The translations under genes and the position numbers were made by a program. Positions 1 to 11,130 of a stretch of DNA of 64,000 bases are shown piece by piece. The DNA lies in assembly GCF_033297405.1 (NCBI RefSeq), contig NW_026944221.1, forward strand, positions 787,449 to 851,448, read 5' to 3'. Each line of letters starts with the position of its first letter. The first letter of the stretch is position 1. The stretch comes from Parathielavia appendiculata (Eukaryota > Ascomycota > Sordariomycetes > Sordariales > Chaetomiaceae). Under the pieces are notes generated by a model. It had not been told where the DNA came from, ran no database searches, and saw only the letters and a program-made list of their open reading frames with translations.

Positions 1-58
1 GTTGACGATGAATAACTGAAGTACCTGGGCCTATTGCTAAAGTACGTTAACGTATAAC

Positions 59-773
59 TAGATGGATGGATGGAATTTATTTCGCCCGGAGGCACGAAGC
101 CTAAAGAGCCTTGGCACGCTAACTACATCCAATTCGTTGACGTTCAACCATCAACTCGTACAAGCCCTCTACTCTCTCCCCTTTTCTCACGCTACCTGTT
201 GCCTCTTGACTTAGTTTAGCAGATCGACTTGGAGGCTGCGTTCTCCAAGTGTTCAGCGTCCTATCTTCAGCAGCTAAAGCGGGATCTGCTGGCTGAGGCT
301 GTGTAGTGTCAGTGGAGCTCCGCTACTGTGATTGTCCCAATCTTCGTCGTTCCTCGTCAAGATCCAATCTCCCTGTCGCCATTGCGTACTTGATCGTTGC
401 CCGGACTGCTTTCATGTCTGGCGACCACATCTTTGGATCCGATGGTGCTTTCCCTCCCAGGTAGAATGAGAGGCTCCCTCGCCTTGCCACTGTGCATTGC
501 AACATGTCCTCCCTCAGAGCTTCCCATCTCACGCATCGCAATAGAAAATGTTCCACGGTTTCCCTCGCTCGGCCGCAAGGACAAAGGTCTGACTCGACCG
601 CTCCGATTCGGCTTAGAAAGCCGTTCAGCCTCGCCATTCCAGTTCGGAGTTGTGCCAAGATACAGGCCTCTTTTCGTTTCAACTTGTCGTAGAGATCGCG
701 AGTGTGCTTGCCAGGAAGTGCTACGTCCAGAGCCTTTGAGAATTTGCCTACGCCTTCCGGGAGAGCTCTCCCC
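59..773 (-). mobile_element. 5'-truncated Tad-type LINE insertion
   Basis: The 11-bp sequence TAACGTATAAC occurs at 48-58 and again at 774-784 and brackets this segment, which is the expected target-site duplication of a LINE. Read on the minus strand the insert starts abruptly inside the reverse-transcriptase polyprotein, runs through its C-terminal end (stop at 323), then a 3' untranslated stretch, and ends in a short (CATC)n tail near 60-72. A 5' truncation plus a simple-repeat 3' tail is typical of LINE retrotransposition. The copy cannot be autonomous. Confidence 0.88.
323..772 (-). pseudogene. C-terminal fragment of LINE reverse transcriptase ORF
   Basis: The open frame begins at the 5' truncation point and runs to a stop at 323 with no break, giving about 149 codons. 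It contains the block familiar from the end of Tad/I-type fungal LINE polyproteins: LPGKHTRDLYDKL, then AQLRTGMARLNGFL, then a small Cys-His zinc knuckle (CPCG, followed by ETVEHFLLRC). The polymerase and RNase H core is absent. It is a remnant rather than a gene; identity is by motif recognition only. Confidence 0.88.
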
Positions 774-792
774 TAACGTATAACGTTGTCAT

Positions 793-1150
793 AAGCGAGT
801 GTGCAATATAAGCGAGTGTGCAACTTCAAAACCCGCATATAACCCTGAAATCGCACTTGTTCAAAATGCTAAACTTTGTTTAAGTTAGGTTAAGTTAAGG
901 CTAGACTTAAAGCCTAGTCAATTTTAATCCTAGATATGAAAACTAACGCGAACTATTCACTTAACAAGAAATTAACGTTAGATTAGTTAGCAAATATTTC
1001 AATGCTCTCATTTCAATAATAAGCATTATGAAAGCGGGCTCTAAAATTAGATGGATTTTAAAGGGAGATTTGGTTGTTATACCGAGATTGCGTTTTCAGG
1101 GTTATATATGGATTTGAAGTTGCACACTTGCTTATATTGCACACTCGCTT
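793..1150. mobile_element. 358-bp MITE with long terminal inverted repeats
   Basis: The left end (793-860) and the reverse complement of the right end (1086-1150) align over about 65 bases with few mismatches. Each inverted repeat holds two near-tandem copies of AGCGAGTGTGCAA, followed by a shared segment ending in ATATAACCCTGAAA. The interior is strongly AT-rich (TTAAGTTAGG, TTAATCCTAG) and has no coding capacity, consistent with a small non-autonomous DNA element altered by repeat-induced point mutation. The target duplication is not clear; TA is possible on the left only. Superfamily is not established. Confidence 0.82.
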
Positions 1151-1803
1151 TTAATGTACGTTACAGAAGTTGGGAGATTAACAGCGCTCAGCTGGTGGTC
1201 TGACATCTCGAACTTCAAGCAAAGGACCAAAGCAGGCCAATGGGTTTGGGTATGAGATAGGGTGAGGCCAATCAGAGAGAGCCACGAGCCTGAGTTCTGT
1301 CTTGCGAAGGAATCAGGAAATGCCTGCAAGCATGGCTTTCAAAGTGTTGATAAGGTCTTGGTCAGTAGGGAAGCGAGAATGCTGTTTTAGGGAGAAGCGG
1401 GTTTGGGCCAGATAACAATCAGATCTCCGTAATCCGTACGATCGGATTTTTTAGCCTCGTCAACTTCAAGTACAGATTTCTGCACCTAAGCAGGGAACTT
1501 GTAGAATTAGATTCCAAGGTGCTTCAAGTGTTAGGAGAGCAGGGCGGTTCCCTTTCTCCATGAGGTCGGAACTGCGAGGAAAGCCAAGGAGTCAGCTGGT
1601 GCCAGCTGCGGCCCCACCAAACTTGAGCCTGCCCCACCACAGCTGATTTCTGTGAGCAGACCCACACCGGCCATAGGGTTTCCAAGCCCTGCCGAATTTT
1701 TGGGAGCTCCTCCAAGCGAGCGACCTCCAAATTGAATCCGCTTCACGACCGGTGATACTTTTGACAATCAGAGGGACCGAGGGCTTGATCCACAACCGGC
1801 ACA
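1151..1803. other. Upstream region of the eL13 gene
   Basis: No coding capacity is supported here. It lies between the MITE and the ribosomal protein start codon and presumably holds its promoter and 5' untranslated region. No TATA box or recognisable operator stands out. Confidence 0.6.
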
Positions 1804-2801
1804 ATGGTGAGTTGTCATGTTCCCACGATTGCGATGTGACCGCTCTCTTGCCTAATCGCTGCAACGAGTTACTGATGTATCTTGGGCGAACAGGCGATCA
1901 AGCACAACCAGCAGATTCCCAACAACCGTGAGCACGACCCGACGACGCCGAGGACGAGAATATTGCGACGAGGGCAGGGACGCTGACGCGAAAAATTAGA
2001 CTTCCGCAAGCAGTGGCAGCGGCGTGTGCGGTGCCACTTCGACCAGGTTCGTGACATCGCCGAGAGAGACGCGACAATCGAAGAGCGCCCAATGCTGATG
2101 TGTGATGGAAAATAGCCCGGCAAAAAGGTCACCCGCCGTCTGGCACGCCGCGCGAAGGCTGCTGCCGTCGCTCCCCGTCCGGTCGACAAGCTCCGCCCGA
2201 TTGTCCGATGCCCGTTCGTTACCCCGAATTGCCGAGTTTGAAGAGTGGAAAGGATTCTAATCGCGAATCACAGCACCATCAAGTACAACCGCCGGACACG
2301 CCTCGGCCGTGGCTTCACGCTGGCTGAGCTGAAGGTGCGAATCCTCGCCTGTTGGGGACGGCAAATAACTGGCTGCGGGATTCTGACATGATAGAACACT
2401 AGGCCGCCGGCATTCCCAAGCTCTATGCTCCCACCATCGGCATCTCGGTCGACCCCCGCCGCCAGAACCTCTCCGAGGAGGCCCTCGCGGCCAACGTCCA
2501 GCGCCTGAAGGAGTACAAGGCCCGCCTCATCGTCTTCCCCCGCAGGTCCAACAAGCCCAAGAAGACCGATACCCCCAAGGATCAGCAGACGGCCGAGACG
2601 ACACAGAGCATTCGCGCCGCTTTTGGCGTCGAGTCGCCCATTGCCGCCGGCTTCTCCGAAATTGCCAAGAGTGACCTGCCCAAAGGCGTCGAGGGTGGTG
2701 CCTACAAGGCGCTTCGGAAGGCGAGGTCGGACGCCCGCCTGGTGGGTGTCCGGGAGAAGCGTGCGCGGGAGAAGGCCGAGGCCGAGAACGCCAAGAAATA
2801 G
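1804..2801 (+). CDS. rpl13: 60S ribosomal protein eL13 (L13)
   Basis: Structural protein of the cytosolic large ribosomal subunit. Six exons, 1804-1806, 1894-1927, 2000-2046, 2116-2213, 2274-2334 and 2403-2801, keep one frame and encode 213 residues, the normal fungal eL13 length. The mature start reads MAIKHNQQIPNN, followed by FRKQWQRRVRCHFDQ, KKVTRRLARRAKAAA, YNRRTRLGRGFTLAELK and a Lys-rich tail, all diagnostic of the family. The first exon is only the ATG, followed directly by GTGAGT; the next exon begins GCGATCAAG, so the start codon is supplied through a splice. All introns have GT-AG ends, several with GTTCGT donors. Dense 5' introns are usual in fungal ribosomal protein genes and may aid expression. 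Confidence 0.95.
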
Positions 2802-3158
2802 AGGGTTTTTGATCGGTTTGGTGGCGGCGACGGATAGGAAGGTTCCCCCGGTGTTCGTTTGGCTGGTCTGGTCTGGTATCGCTTTCTGCTTTTTCCTGAT
2901 AACCCGGGCGAGGAACATGGATTCCCTCACCTATGGCCGTGTAGTTTCGGGGACTTGCTTCAGGAGAAGGTTCAGAAAGTTTACACGCATCATAGGGATT
3001 TGCTAGAGCATCGCAAATGAATGGACAGGAAAAGGCATGACTGACGGCCACGCCGGGTTTGGTGGTGGGGATTGATTGTCGGTTTGATTGCTTTTCTCAA
3101 GGGTGCTCGATCCGCAGCTCCTTCTGCCGCTTTGTTCGACTACATGGATAGGAAAATC
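2802..3158. other. Convergent intergenic spacer
   Basis: Holds the 3' ends of eL13 and the SmgGDS-like gene. No additional gene is supported. Confidence 0.6.
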
Positions 3159-5697
3159 TCATTGTGTTCCGCTGCGATCCTGCATCACGAGCTCCCCGCC
3201 CTTGTTCAGCAGTGCCTCAAGCGGCCGCCTCATACTCGACAACTCTTGGGGGTATCTCCTCAGCAGCTCAGCTACGAGCACCATGGCGTTCTCGCGGTCC
3301 ATCTTGGCCACCCTGGCAGGCAGCGCTTTCGGCCCCTGCGGATCAACCTGCTGCGGCTCCAGCGACAGTTTCTTGACGGTCACATCCGCAATTTCATCCT
3401 GGTCCTTCCCCTCATTCTGCACTTCTCCATCGTCAACGGCTTCGACTCTTCCTCGTTCCGTGAACACGTCTGCCAACTCGTCCGACTCGGATCCCTTCAT
3501 GGCTTTTGCCAGGGTCTGCCATGTCGCTCCGTTGCCGCTGCTGCTGCTGGGGTCGGCTGTGGATGTATCGACGGCGCTGTTACTGGTAGGGGGTGTTTGC
3601 AGGACTTGCAGTGCGACCTGTGCGCTGGAGGGGGACGAGGCACGACTCATGAGCGCTAGCACAAAGATTGCCTCGGAGCGGAGCGAGGGGAAGCGTGGGT
3701 GGGTGAGGAGGTGACGGAGGGAGGGGATGATGGTGTTAGATTTGTTGTGGGCTTCGTAGAAGCGGGTGAGTGGCTCCGTTTCTGGTTGTCGTCCTCTTCC
3801 TTCTGTGGTTGTTGTTTTCTCGTCTTCACGTGCCATGGAGGTGCCAGTGGTGGATGTTGTTGAGCCACCGTCAGGCGTGGCAGTGGTGGCGGGTTGGTAC
3901 TCAGCCCAGGTCCACGATGGATCCAGGAGCACTGCGGCTGGGAAGGTGTGGAAGGCTCGGCAGACAAGGCTTACTGCGCGGGCGGCTTCTACCTTGATGG
4001 GATCTTCGTCGGCGGAGGCGGCCGTTGCAGTGAGCAGGGCCAAGTTGCTTGGGCTTGGATTATTGGGGTCGCTCCTGGCGAGGGGCGCGCAGATGTGGTG
4101 GATGTTGGGAGGGCAGTTGGCGAGGAGCAGACGGGTGAGAGAGACGGCGGTGAATTGGAGCTGGGGTTGTGTGCGGGTTGAGGTCCAGAGGCGTGGGAGT
4201 AGCGGGTGAGCTGGGTCCAGCAGGGCGGCGCCCAGGGGGACTTTGTTGGTCTGAGGGATGGCGAGATTCTTGAGGAAGCCGAGGGCTGCGTGGGTGAGTT
4301 GCAGCGCACTCGCGGGAATTGGGGGGTTGGAGGACTCAAAGAGTCCCGGAGGAATGGCCCGGCTAAGGATATCGATTAGTGGGCCCTGGACGCGGGGCAG
4401 CAAAGCGGTGCTTAACTCGTCGGAGCGGCCGAGATTGCCGAGGGAGAGGCATGCTGCAGTTTGGAGCTGAGAGAGAGGTGGTGACGATCCCAACCAGTCT
4501 ATCAGGGTCTGAACGGCTTTGCTGTCAAAAGGACAGGCGATCGGAAAGGATGGAATGGCGGAGATGTTGGCGAAGACAGTGAGGAAAGCGTCGCCGACCT
4601 GCTTGAGCTGGCTGGTTGTGTCAAGGTCGGCGTCCGCCGTATCAAATCGGGTGTACAACTGGTGAAACGCCTTCTGCAGCACTTGGATGCCGCCATTCTC
4701 CAGGAATACTGGCTGAAAGCCTTGAAAGGTGAGGTAGGCCAATGCTGGTGTGCAGATCTCCATGAACGAGTCCAGGTCAGCATTATACCGCTCGCTGGTG
4801 GCTAGGTCCATGAGGAGCTCAGGGGTGTTGGGGTTGGCGATCCTGGGCTCAGAATCTGGATGCGATTAGTTAGCATTGCCACACCATCCTTCCCCTTTTG
4901 AGGTCCCCATACCTTGGTTGCTGAGCAACTCCAAAATAGTCATGATGTGAGTAAGAGACGGCTGGCAGGACGATAGCCGATTCCCTGAGACAAGATTGAC
5001 AAGCGCCTTGCTCAACCCAGCCTTGGATGCCTGTTCTTGGGCGGGCTCTAACATGGCTCGGTAAGAAACAATTCTCCGTAGAGAGTTTGGGAACTCACTG
5101 TAGTCGACGCACACATTGAGTGCTGCACCAATAGCAAAGGGGAGCAGCGCGTCCTGCTCCGGGTGCTCGATGATGCCCATGATGAAGCCGGGCAATTTAC
5201 CAGAGTTGACCACCCTAGCCCTGTTTTCATCTACTCTACGTTAGCACCAAGTCGACCATTTCCCCAATGGAGGACCGCTCACCGCAATCTGCGCACGCAT
5301 TGCCAACCAGGCGAAGAGCCTGCTTATTTAGGGGATGGTTGGGTTCCTGGACGGGCACAGCAGCCAGGACATGGTCCAGGAGGCCTGAATCTCCAAGGGG
5401 CAGCCGCAAGGATGCTGCTCACTCAAGCACGAAGATTAGCATTCTGCACTGGCAACGGTGGGGTGTACGATCATACTCACCGTCTCTTGCTCCGTCGGCA
5501 AGCTTCTCAGCAATAGCGGCCAAGCCCTCGACGCCCTCGTCTTGAATCCCAGCAAGGACCTCACTCAACCTGGCAGTACGCTCACTCAAATCGCCGTGGC
5601 GACTGATAAGGAGAGCTGTCACCCTGTCAGGTGCCCACGCCATAGATAGGGAGTTTTGAAAGGAGAGCAGTTCTTGCGTATCCTGGTCAGTCGTCAT
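3159..5697 (-). CDS. SmgGDS (RAP1GDS1)-like armadillo-repeat protein
   Basis: Five exons (5697-5481, 5414-5283, 5230-5099, 5047-4913, 4855-3159) join in frame to 770 residues. The protein is almost wholly helical ARM repeats. Recognisable repeat cores are ALRLVGNACADCDENR around residues 105-120, LLPFAIGAALNVCVDY around 145-160, LQTAACLSLGNLGR and HAALGFLKNLA further on. This 'GNACAD / LGNLGR / LKNL' pattern is that of SmgGDS, a cytosolic chaperone and exchange factor for polybasic small GTPases (Rap, Rho). A Ser/Thr-rich loop near residues 420-460 is fungal-specific. The function in GTPase handling is inferred from the family. The start is the first ATG of the conserved N-terminus; a further 5' exon cannot be excluded. 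Confidence 0.82.
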
Positions 5698-6167
5698 GCA
5701 CGCATTGAGTGGGCGGCATGGATTGGGGTTGGCTTCTTACAAGTTGTTTCTTGGAACTGCAACGCATTAAGCGCTGTTGAGGGTGATTGCTCGAATGTGC
5801 TTGTAAGCCCGAGTTTTGTGAAATGGAAGCGGCGCCAGCTGCTTGAGGCACCCCACCCTAACATTCACACACCTCAACCCTCAGTCGGAGAGTCCGCCCA
5901 CATACAACCCTGACACCCCAGATAACGACAAGGTCAATATTTACATTTCGTTCCCTTGCCGCTTCTTCCTCATGGGAGATTCTTGGATGTGACAGAGTCT
6001 TTCCATGGCGGAATAATTCCTGACAGGACATTGCCAAATTGAAGACCAGAACTCGAACACGGCGGCGCAGCAGATGTACACAAATACGGGATGTTGTCTA
6101 CATTATACATGATACACAAGACGAACAGAACCTGAGGCACAGTACGTCCAGGGGCCCTCTGCCCACG
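5698..6167. other. Spacer between SmgGDS-like start and mL50-like 3' end
   Basis: About 470 bases hold the upstream region of the SmgGDS-like gene and the 3' region of the next minus-strand gene. No gene or clear repeat seen. Confidence 0.6.
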
Positions 6168-7548
6168 CTACGCTTTCCCCTCGATCCACCTCTTCTCGAC
6201 CGGCGGGCCGTAGTCGCCGGTGCCGATGACGGGCAGCTCGCGCTTTTCGAGCTCCTTGACAATTATCTTCCAGCGACCGACCATCTTCTCCTTGTCGATG
6301 GGCGTGACCCTCCTGGGGAAGACGCGGACATTGGGCAGCTCCTGGAAGACGCCCTGGGTCTCGATCAGCTCGGCCAGCTTCTTGGGCTTGGGCGGTTCGA
6401 CGAGCTGCTTGAGCAGGCTGTCAATGCTGCCGATGGCGAGCAGCTTGCCGTCCGGGATGCGGTGTCCTGTCAGCTGCTGGATCCGCTTGGCAGCCTGTGT
6501 GTGACAAGAACATTAGCACTTTGAGCCGTGACGATGGCTGTAGAAGGAAACTCACAAAGAACTTGACCACGGGATCCCGCAGCTCTGCCTTCTTCCACGC
6601 CTTATCCCAACCGCCGATCAAGCTCTCGGCCGCCTGCAGAGTGAGCTGAGCCGCGGTCGCAACCTCCTTCACTTCAGCCTTTGGCATCGCACTCTCCTGA
6701 GAAGTTTCCGCGTCAACCGTCGTGGATCCCTCTTCTGAGACCTCCTGTCCCTGCTGCTGCGGCCGCCTGGCTTTCTTCCCGGCCGAGTTGAGCAGGCCCC
6801 ACACCATCCCCCAATCCTTTTTATCCTTGAGCGTCGCAGCGCCATCCTCGCCTGGCACAATCTCGACCTGCGCAATTTTGCCCAGCTGTTCCATGTCACC
6901 GGCCTGCGCAGCAAACAACCTGTCCACCTTCTTGCTCATCCGGCCAGCGCCGCTCGCGAACCGCGCCACGACAAGCGCCTCCACGATCGCCCGCTTGGCC
7001 AGCACCTCGAGCATCGCCCGGTCCGTGACTTTCTGTGTCGGGCCAAATGGGCTGACGACCGACTGCACAAACTGCGCCGCGCCGCCTTCGCTGCCCCAGT
7101 GTGTGGGCTCGTCCCACCAGTCGGCGAGGCCGCCCACTTCCTCGAGGCCGTCGGCGGTTTCGGCCGGCGTATAGGCCGGGTCAGTCACGTCAGAGACCGG
7201 CGGGGCTGTGGTGATGCCGTGTGGGTAGACTAGTCGTGTTTGGATGTCGGCCGATTCCGGGGCGTAGTATTCTTCTGGGACTTCTTCGAATTCTTCGGCG
7301 GCGGGTTCGAATTGCTGGGACTGCACTTGGCCCTGGGGATGGGACTGGGACGGGCGCATTGGCGTGGTTGAGAGGTAGCGGCGGGTCTGCGTCGGGCCAT
7401 TGTTGTTGTTCAACCTGGGAGTCGTCTGCGGGAGGAGTGAGGCTGCTGCGAAGGTTGCTGTGACCGCCGCGCGGAGAGAACCTGTGGGTATTGGCGACGA
7501 GACAAAGCCCGATGGCCCTGGGGCCCGTAACCTTGGTAGACAGCGCAT
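6168..7548 (-). CDS. Mitochondrial large-subunit ribosomal protein, mL50-like
   Basis: Two exons (7548-6556 and 6494-6168) encode 439 residues. The N-terminus MRCLPRLRAPGPSGFVSSP is Arg-rich, hydroxylated and free of acids, as expected of a mitochondrial targeting sequence; the start was placed there rather than at an upstream in-frame ATG. The middle is conserved around ALVVARFASGAGRMSKKVDR. The C-terminal exon carries LTGHRIPDGKLLAIGSIDSL, PPKPKKLAELI and VFPRRVTPIDKEKMVGRWK, which resemble the fungal mL50 (yeast MrpL13, Pfam 'ribosomal subunit 39S') family. The exact subunit name is from memory of family style. It shares a bidirectional promoter with a second mitochondrial gene. Confidence 0.62.
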
Positions 7549-7955
7549 GTTTCTGTGTCGAGGTGACAGGTCAACTGGCGACCACTTGATGTTGTCGTGG
7601 CTCTTGTCAGTTGGGTGCGCGAACCGCGAGCAACTGATCATCAGCCAAAATTTCCCCGAGACTGGCTCTGAACAGGAAGTGGGCCGGCAACGGGATCCAC
7701 CGTCTGGCATCAAGCCACACTCCGCTCGGCAAGCATGTCTTTGAATTGTGGCCCATGCAGCTGCGGTCCAAGCTTGGTCAAAAACTTTGGCTTGGCATTG
7801 GATGATCTGAGGTTGAACGAACGGAGCTTCATCAACCTCGGAATTGAGCAGCTTGGAAGCTCCCACTCACGGCCACCTCCCTCCGCCTCAACACCCGGAT
7901 ACACCATCGCACCGTCCTGCCGGCCCCGACGATACTCACAACCAATAAAGACGCA
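7549..7955. promoter_or_regulatory. Bidirectional promoter between two mitochondrial-protein genes
   Basis: The mL50-like gene leaves to the left and the Cox14-like gene to the right from this 407-base interval. Head-to-head spacing this tight implies shared control; no specific factor site was identified. Confidence 0.55.
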
Positions 7956-9087
7956 ATGAGACCAACAGTCCGATTATCCGCCGCCCCCCGCAGCGTCTCA
8001 GACGCAACGCGGTTCACTGCGACCATGCCCCATGCCAGCTCCAAAGCCGCTGCACCACCACCTCGGTTTGCCTCCCCGAAATCCGGAGCTGCGCCTCCTC
8101 CTCCTGCACCAGCTGGGGGACCCGTGCCCTTCGGCGGCGGCAGCAGTGCGGGCTCGATACCATTCGAAACCCCAGAACAAAAGGTGGCCCGGTTACGGGC
8201 CGCACATCGGCGGGCAAAGGAGGCGCAGGTGTCGAAGTTCGACAGGATTGTCGACGCAAGCAGGCGCGTGTTCGACTCAGCACATAAAATTACCGTCAAG
8301 GGGCTGGTTGGCTTCACGAGTGAGTGCCTTTGAGCACACCTCATCCCATTTGCGTAACCACAGAGCTGATTCCATCACCGCCTCAGTCATCGCGGGCGTC
8401 GCGACCGTCTACACAGCCGTCGATATGATGATGTACAACAAGAAGCGCAGCCGCGAGTGGGTCGAGGCGCAAAAGAAGCTCGAGGCCGACAGTCTCGAGG
8501 CGGCCCGCCTCGCCTACATGACGGGCAAGGCGACCGATGAACAGATTGCGCTGGTCGAAGAGTATCTCGAGCGCGAGCGCGAAGCCGGCCGCAAGACCTC
8601 CTTCTTCGACAAATTACCGAGCGCTCTTGAACCATCGTCTCAACCAGCAACAGAATCCCAACAACACAGCCAACAACAACAACCAACTGCAAGCGTAACC
8701 GAAATCGTCTCCTGGCCATCCTCATCATCCAAGCAACCCCTCACCGCCTCACCCTCCTCCACACCCGAAGAAGAAACCGCACCGTCGCCCACCAAAACCG
8801 GCCTCTGGGCCTGGCTCACCTCGAACCTCAAGCGCGAGGACGAAGGCCCATCGCTCAGCGAGCAGGACGAAGGCGCGGGCGTGCGCGACAGCGACCTGGC
8901 GCGCGCCGTCGACGACAAGCAGGCGTACCTGCGCGCTAAGGCTCATGCCGCGCTCGAGCGTGAGAGGGAGAACCAGCGTCAGGGCGGGCCGCTGGATCGC
9001 GTCGGGTTGGTGGAGGGGGAGCAGGGGGCCGAGAAAATTGTTGGTGGAAAGGAGGAGAAAACGGCGAGGAAGGGGTGGTTATGGTGA
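7956..9087 (+). CDS. Cox14-like mitochondrial inner-membrane assembly factor
   Basis: Two exons (7956-8319, 8387-9087) encode 354 residues. The start MRPTVRLSAAPRSVSDATRF is a basic, Ser/Thr-rich presequence. After a Pro/Gly-rich linker comes KFDRIVDASRRVFDSAH, KITVKGLVGF and a single hydrophobic segment (about residues 114-135), then YNKKRSREWVEAQKKLE. This 'short helix, HRxTV, one membrane span' layout is that of the fungal cytochrome-oxidase assembly (Cox14/COA) family, which acts in early Cox1 maturation. The long charged C-terminal tail, rich in Gln, Ser and Glu, is not part of the small yeast protein, so the assignment is moderate. Divergent from the mL50-like gene. Confidence 0.6.
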
Positions 9088-9911
9088 TTTGAGCTTGGTT
9101 TCTCTATTTCTGTGCCATATTGCCGCACTTTCATCCTGCATAGAGGGTGGCTACCGTACTTTGCTTTATGAAGGTGTGGTAGCTCACCCTGCCGGACTGG
9201 GAGAGAAGTCACCCCCCGGTCACTAAACTGCGTAAGGTGATGGGACCATTACGAAGGTCCTGATCGTCCTATGGGATTGAATGGGCACAGTATGCTCTAC
9301 CACAGCGCTCCAGGCAAAGGGAGAAGGGGGCCCGACTGTATCATATTGTAGGAGGAAGGGGTGGCGTGCATCATCTGGCGGGGAACCTGTACATAGTTAA
9401 GACTTTTGAGCTTCTCAGCTTCATTGGAATACACCGAGCTCCCTCGCGAAGCGTTTTAGAAAAGGTCTCATCGGAGGGAACTGAGCTTTAGGTAGTAGCA
9501 TACTTGAATTCAGCTATTAGTTGTATGACGGAGTATCCATGATTCGCTTCCTCCCAGTGAATCGATTTGCCAGACAATATTCCATGAAAATGGAGAAACT
9601 CCTCCAAGACCGCCTCAACGCCGAAAGCAAATAAAATCCCAGGAGAGTCGACGCTGCCGTTAACGACGCCCACGCTAAAACGAAACGAGTGACTCAGGGT
9701 ATAGAACATGTGCCCGATAATGCGAGAATGTCATGCATGATAATAAAAGAATAGTAAAGGAAGGGAAACCATTCTTCACTTCCGCATCTCTCCCTCAACT
9801 GCTGAGGCCTCGCCACCACACATTCCCAAGCAAGGGGTGGATCCGTCCCGGCTTCTCAACCCTCGATCTGGCCGGCTCAACAGCGCTCATCCGCTGGCCG
9901 TCACCGCTGTC
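9088..9911. other. Convergent intergenic region
   Basis: Holds the 3' ends of two convergent genes. No further gene supported; short open frames here lack recognisable content. Confidence 0.6.
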
Positions 9912-11130
9912 CTACGAGATGATGATATGGTTGAAGTGTCCGGGCACCTTGTTCCGGCACTTCTCGCAGTCGGCTCGGTACCCTATACTGAACGACCGCG
10001 TCATGCCGGGCTGCAGCGCCGTCCACGAGTTGAGCGTGTGCTTGGACCTCGTGTGGCCCTTCTTGGGTGACGGCGAGGTGCCCCCGACGGACGACTCGAC
10101 GTCCATGGCATTACCATTCTGGCCGTTCTCCGGCGCTGCGGGTGTGTTCTCCCTTTGCGCGAACCGCACCTCGACCGCCGAGCTAGAGCGTGGCGGCGGG
10201 AGGCTGGCCACCAGCGGGTGCTCGTGCGTGATGTGGTGACTCAAGGGGCCGCGGCCGCCGTGACACATGGACGTCGAGTCGAGCGCCATCCGAGCGCTCT
10301 CCACGCTGTCTTCCACGCCGCACTCGCTTATCGGCGATGGAAGCCGCCGGTTTTGTACCATGCCCCAGTCCGCCATAACTGCTGCTGCGCTTGGCTGCGG
10401 AGCAGACACGTCCACCATGCCATTGCTGCTAAAGGCCGCCGCTTTCGGCTCCTCGGGTGTGGTCGCAAGGACGTCGCCGTGCATAGGCATTGGGTTCCCG
10501 CCGGTCCAGCTGCTACCCCGTACTTGCGCAGCAAAACTGCAGTGGATCGGTGTTGGTATGCGGCCCGTAACGCTGGGAGCGGGCGTATAGGGATCCTCTC
10601 GAAGATCGGGTCGGCCTTCGAGACCGGGCTGATGGCGCCCCACGAGCGGCTCCGACGCATCCATCATGTCCATATCACAATCGAATGCATCTGCGGGAAT
10701 GTTGCTGGACGAATTCGCGGGAACTAACTCGGGCTCATCCGCCCACATCCCCTCCTGCATCGGCTCGTCGGGTGTGAGGGTCTGAGCCTGGCGAAACGAG
10801 GCATAAGTCGGGTTAGACAAAGGAAAACTTGGCCGGTCCATCCATCGCTTTGAGTTCGGAGATGTCCTAAGCGGGAGGGATTGGAGGCGCTTCTGTCTCG
10901 GTTTGTCAGCTTGAAGGTTTACCAGAAGCCAACTGCGGGCGGCCGCCAGCATTCCACGCTCCAAGTGACGAGTCCCAATAATCCAGAGGTAGTAGCTGCC
11001 TGTGGGGACGCATACTTACGCTTCTGTGTTCGGTGAACCCTTCCGGGCCGCCCGGAGACACCTCGTAGTCGTCCTCCTCCTCTCTGAACCTCTTGCGAGG
11101 CTGGTCGGGAGACTGAGTGTCCGCCCACAT
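9912..11130 (-). CDS. Fungal orphan protein with conserved C-terminal CxxC block
   Basis: Two exons (11130-11020 and 10892-9912) encode 363 residues. The N-terminus is acidic and Pro-rich (MWADTQSPDQPRKRFREEED) and is followed after the splice by KRLQSLPLRTSPNSKRW. The middle is low-complexity and probably disordered. The end is a compact, clearly constrained block: LQPGMTRSFSIGYRADCEKC, then RNKVPGHFNHIIIS. A CxxC pair plus a terminal His suggests a small metal or redox site, but this is inference. I recognise the C-terminal block as one that recurs in uncharacterised fungal proteins and can give no function. Poor signal-peptide and membrane potential suggest a nuclear or cytosolic location. 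Confidence 0.75.

Noticed and set aside
3072..3714. Plus-strand frames of about 200 codons opposite the SmgGDS-like gene
   Set aside because: Antisense shadows of a conserved ARM-repeat coding exon.
9690..9697. TGACTCA as a second CPC1 site
   Set aside because: It lies between two convergent genes, where it is unlikely to be a promoter element; several such heptamers are expected by chance.
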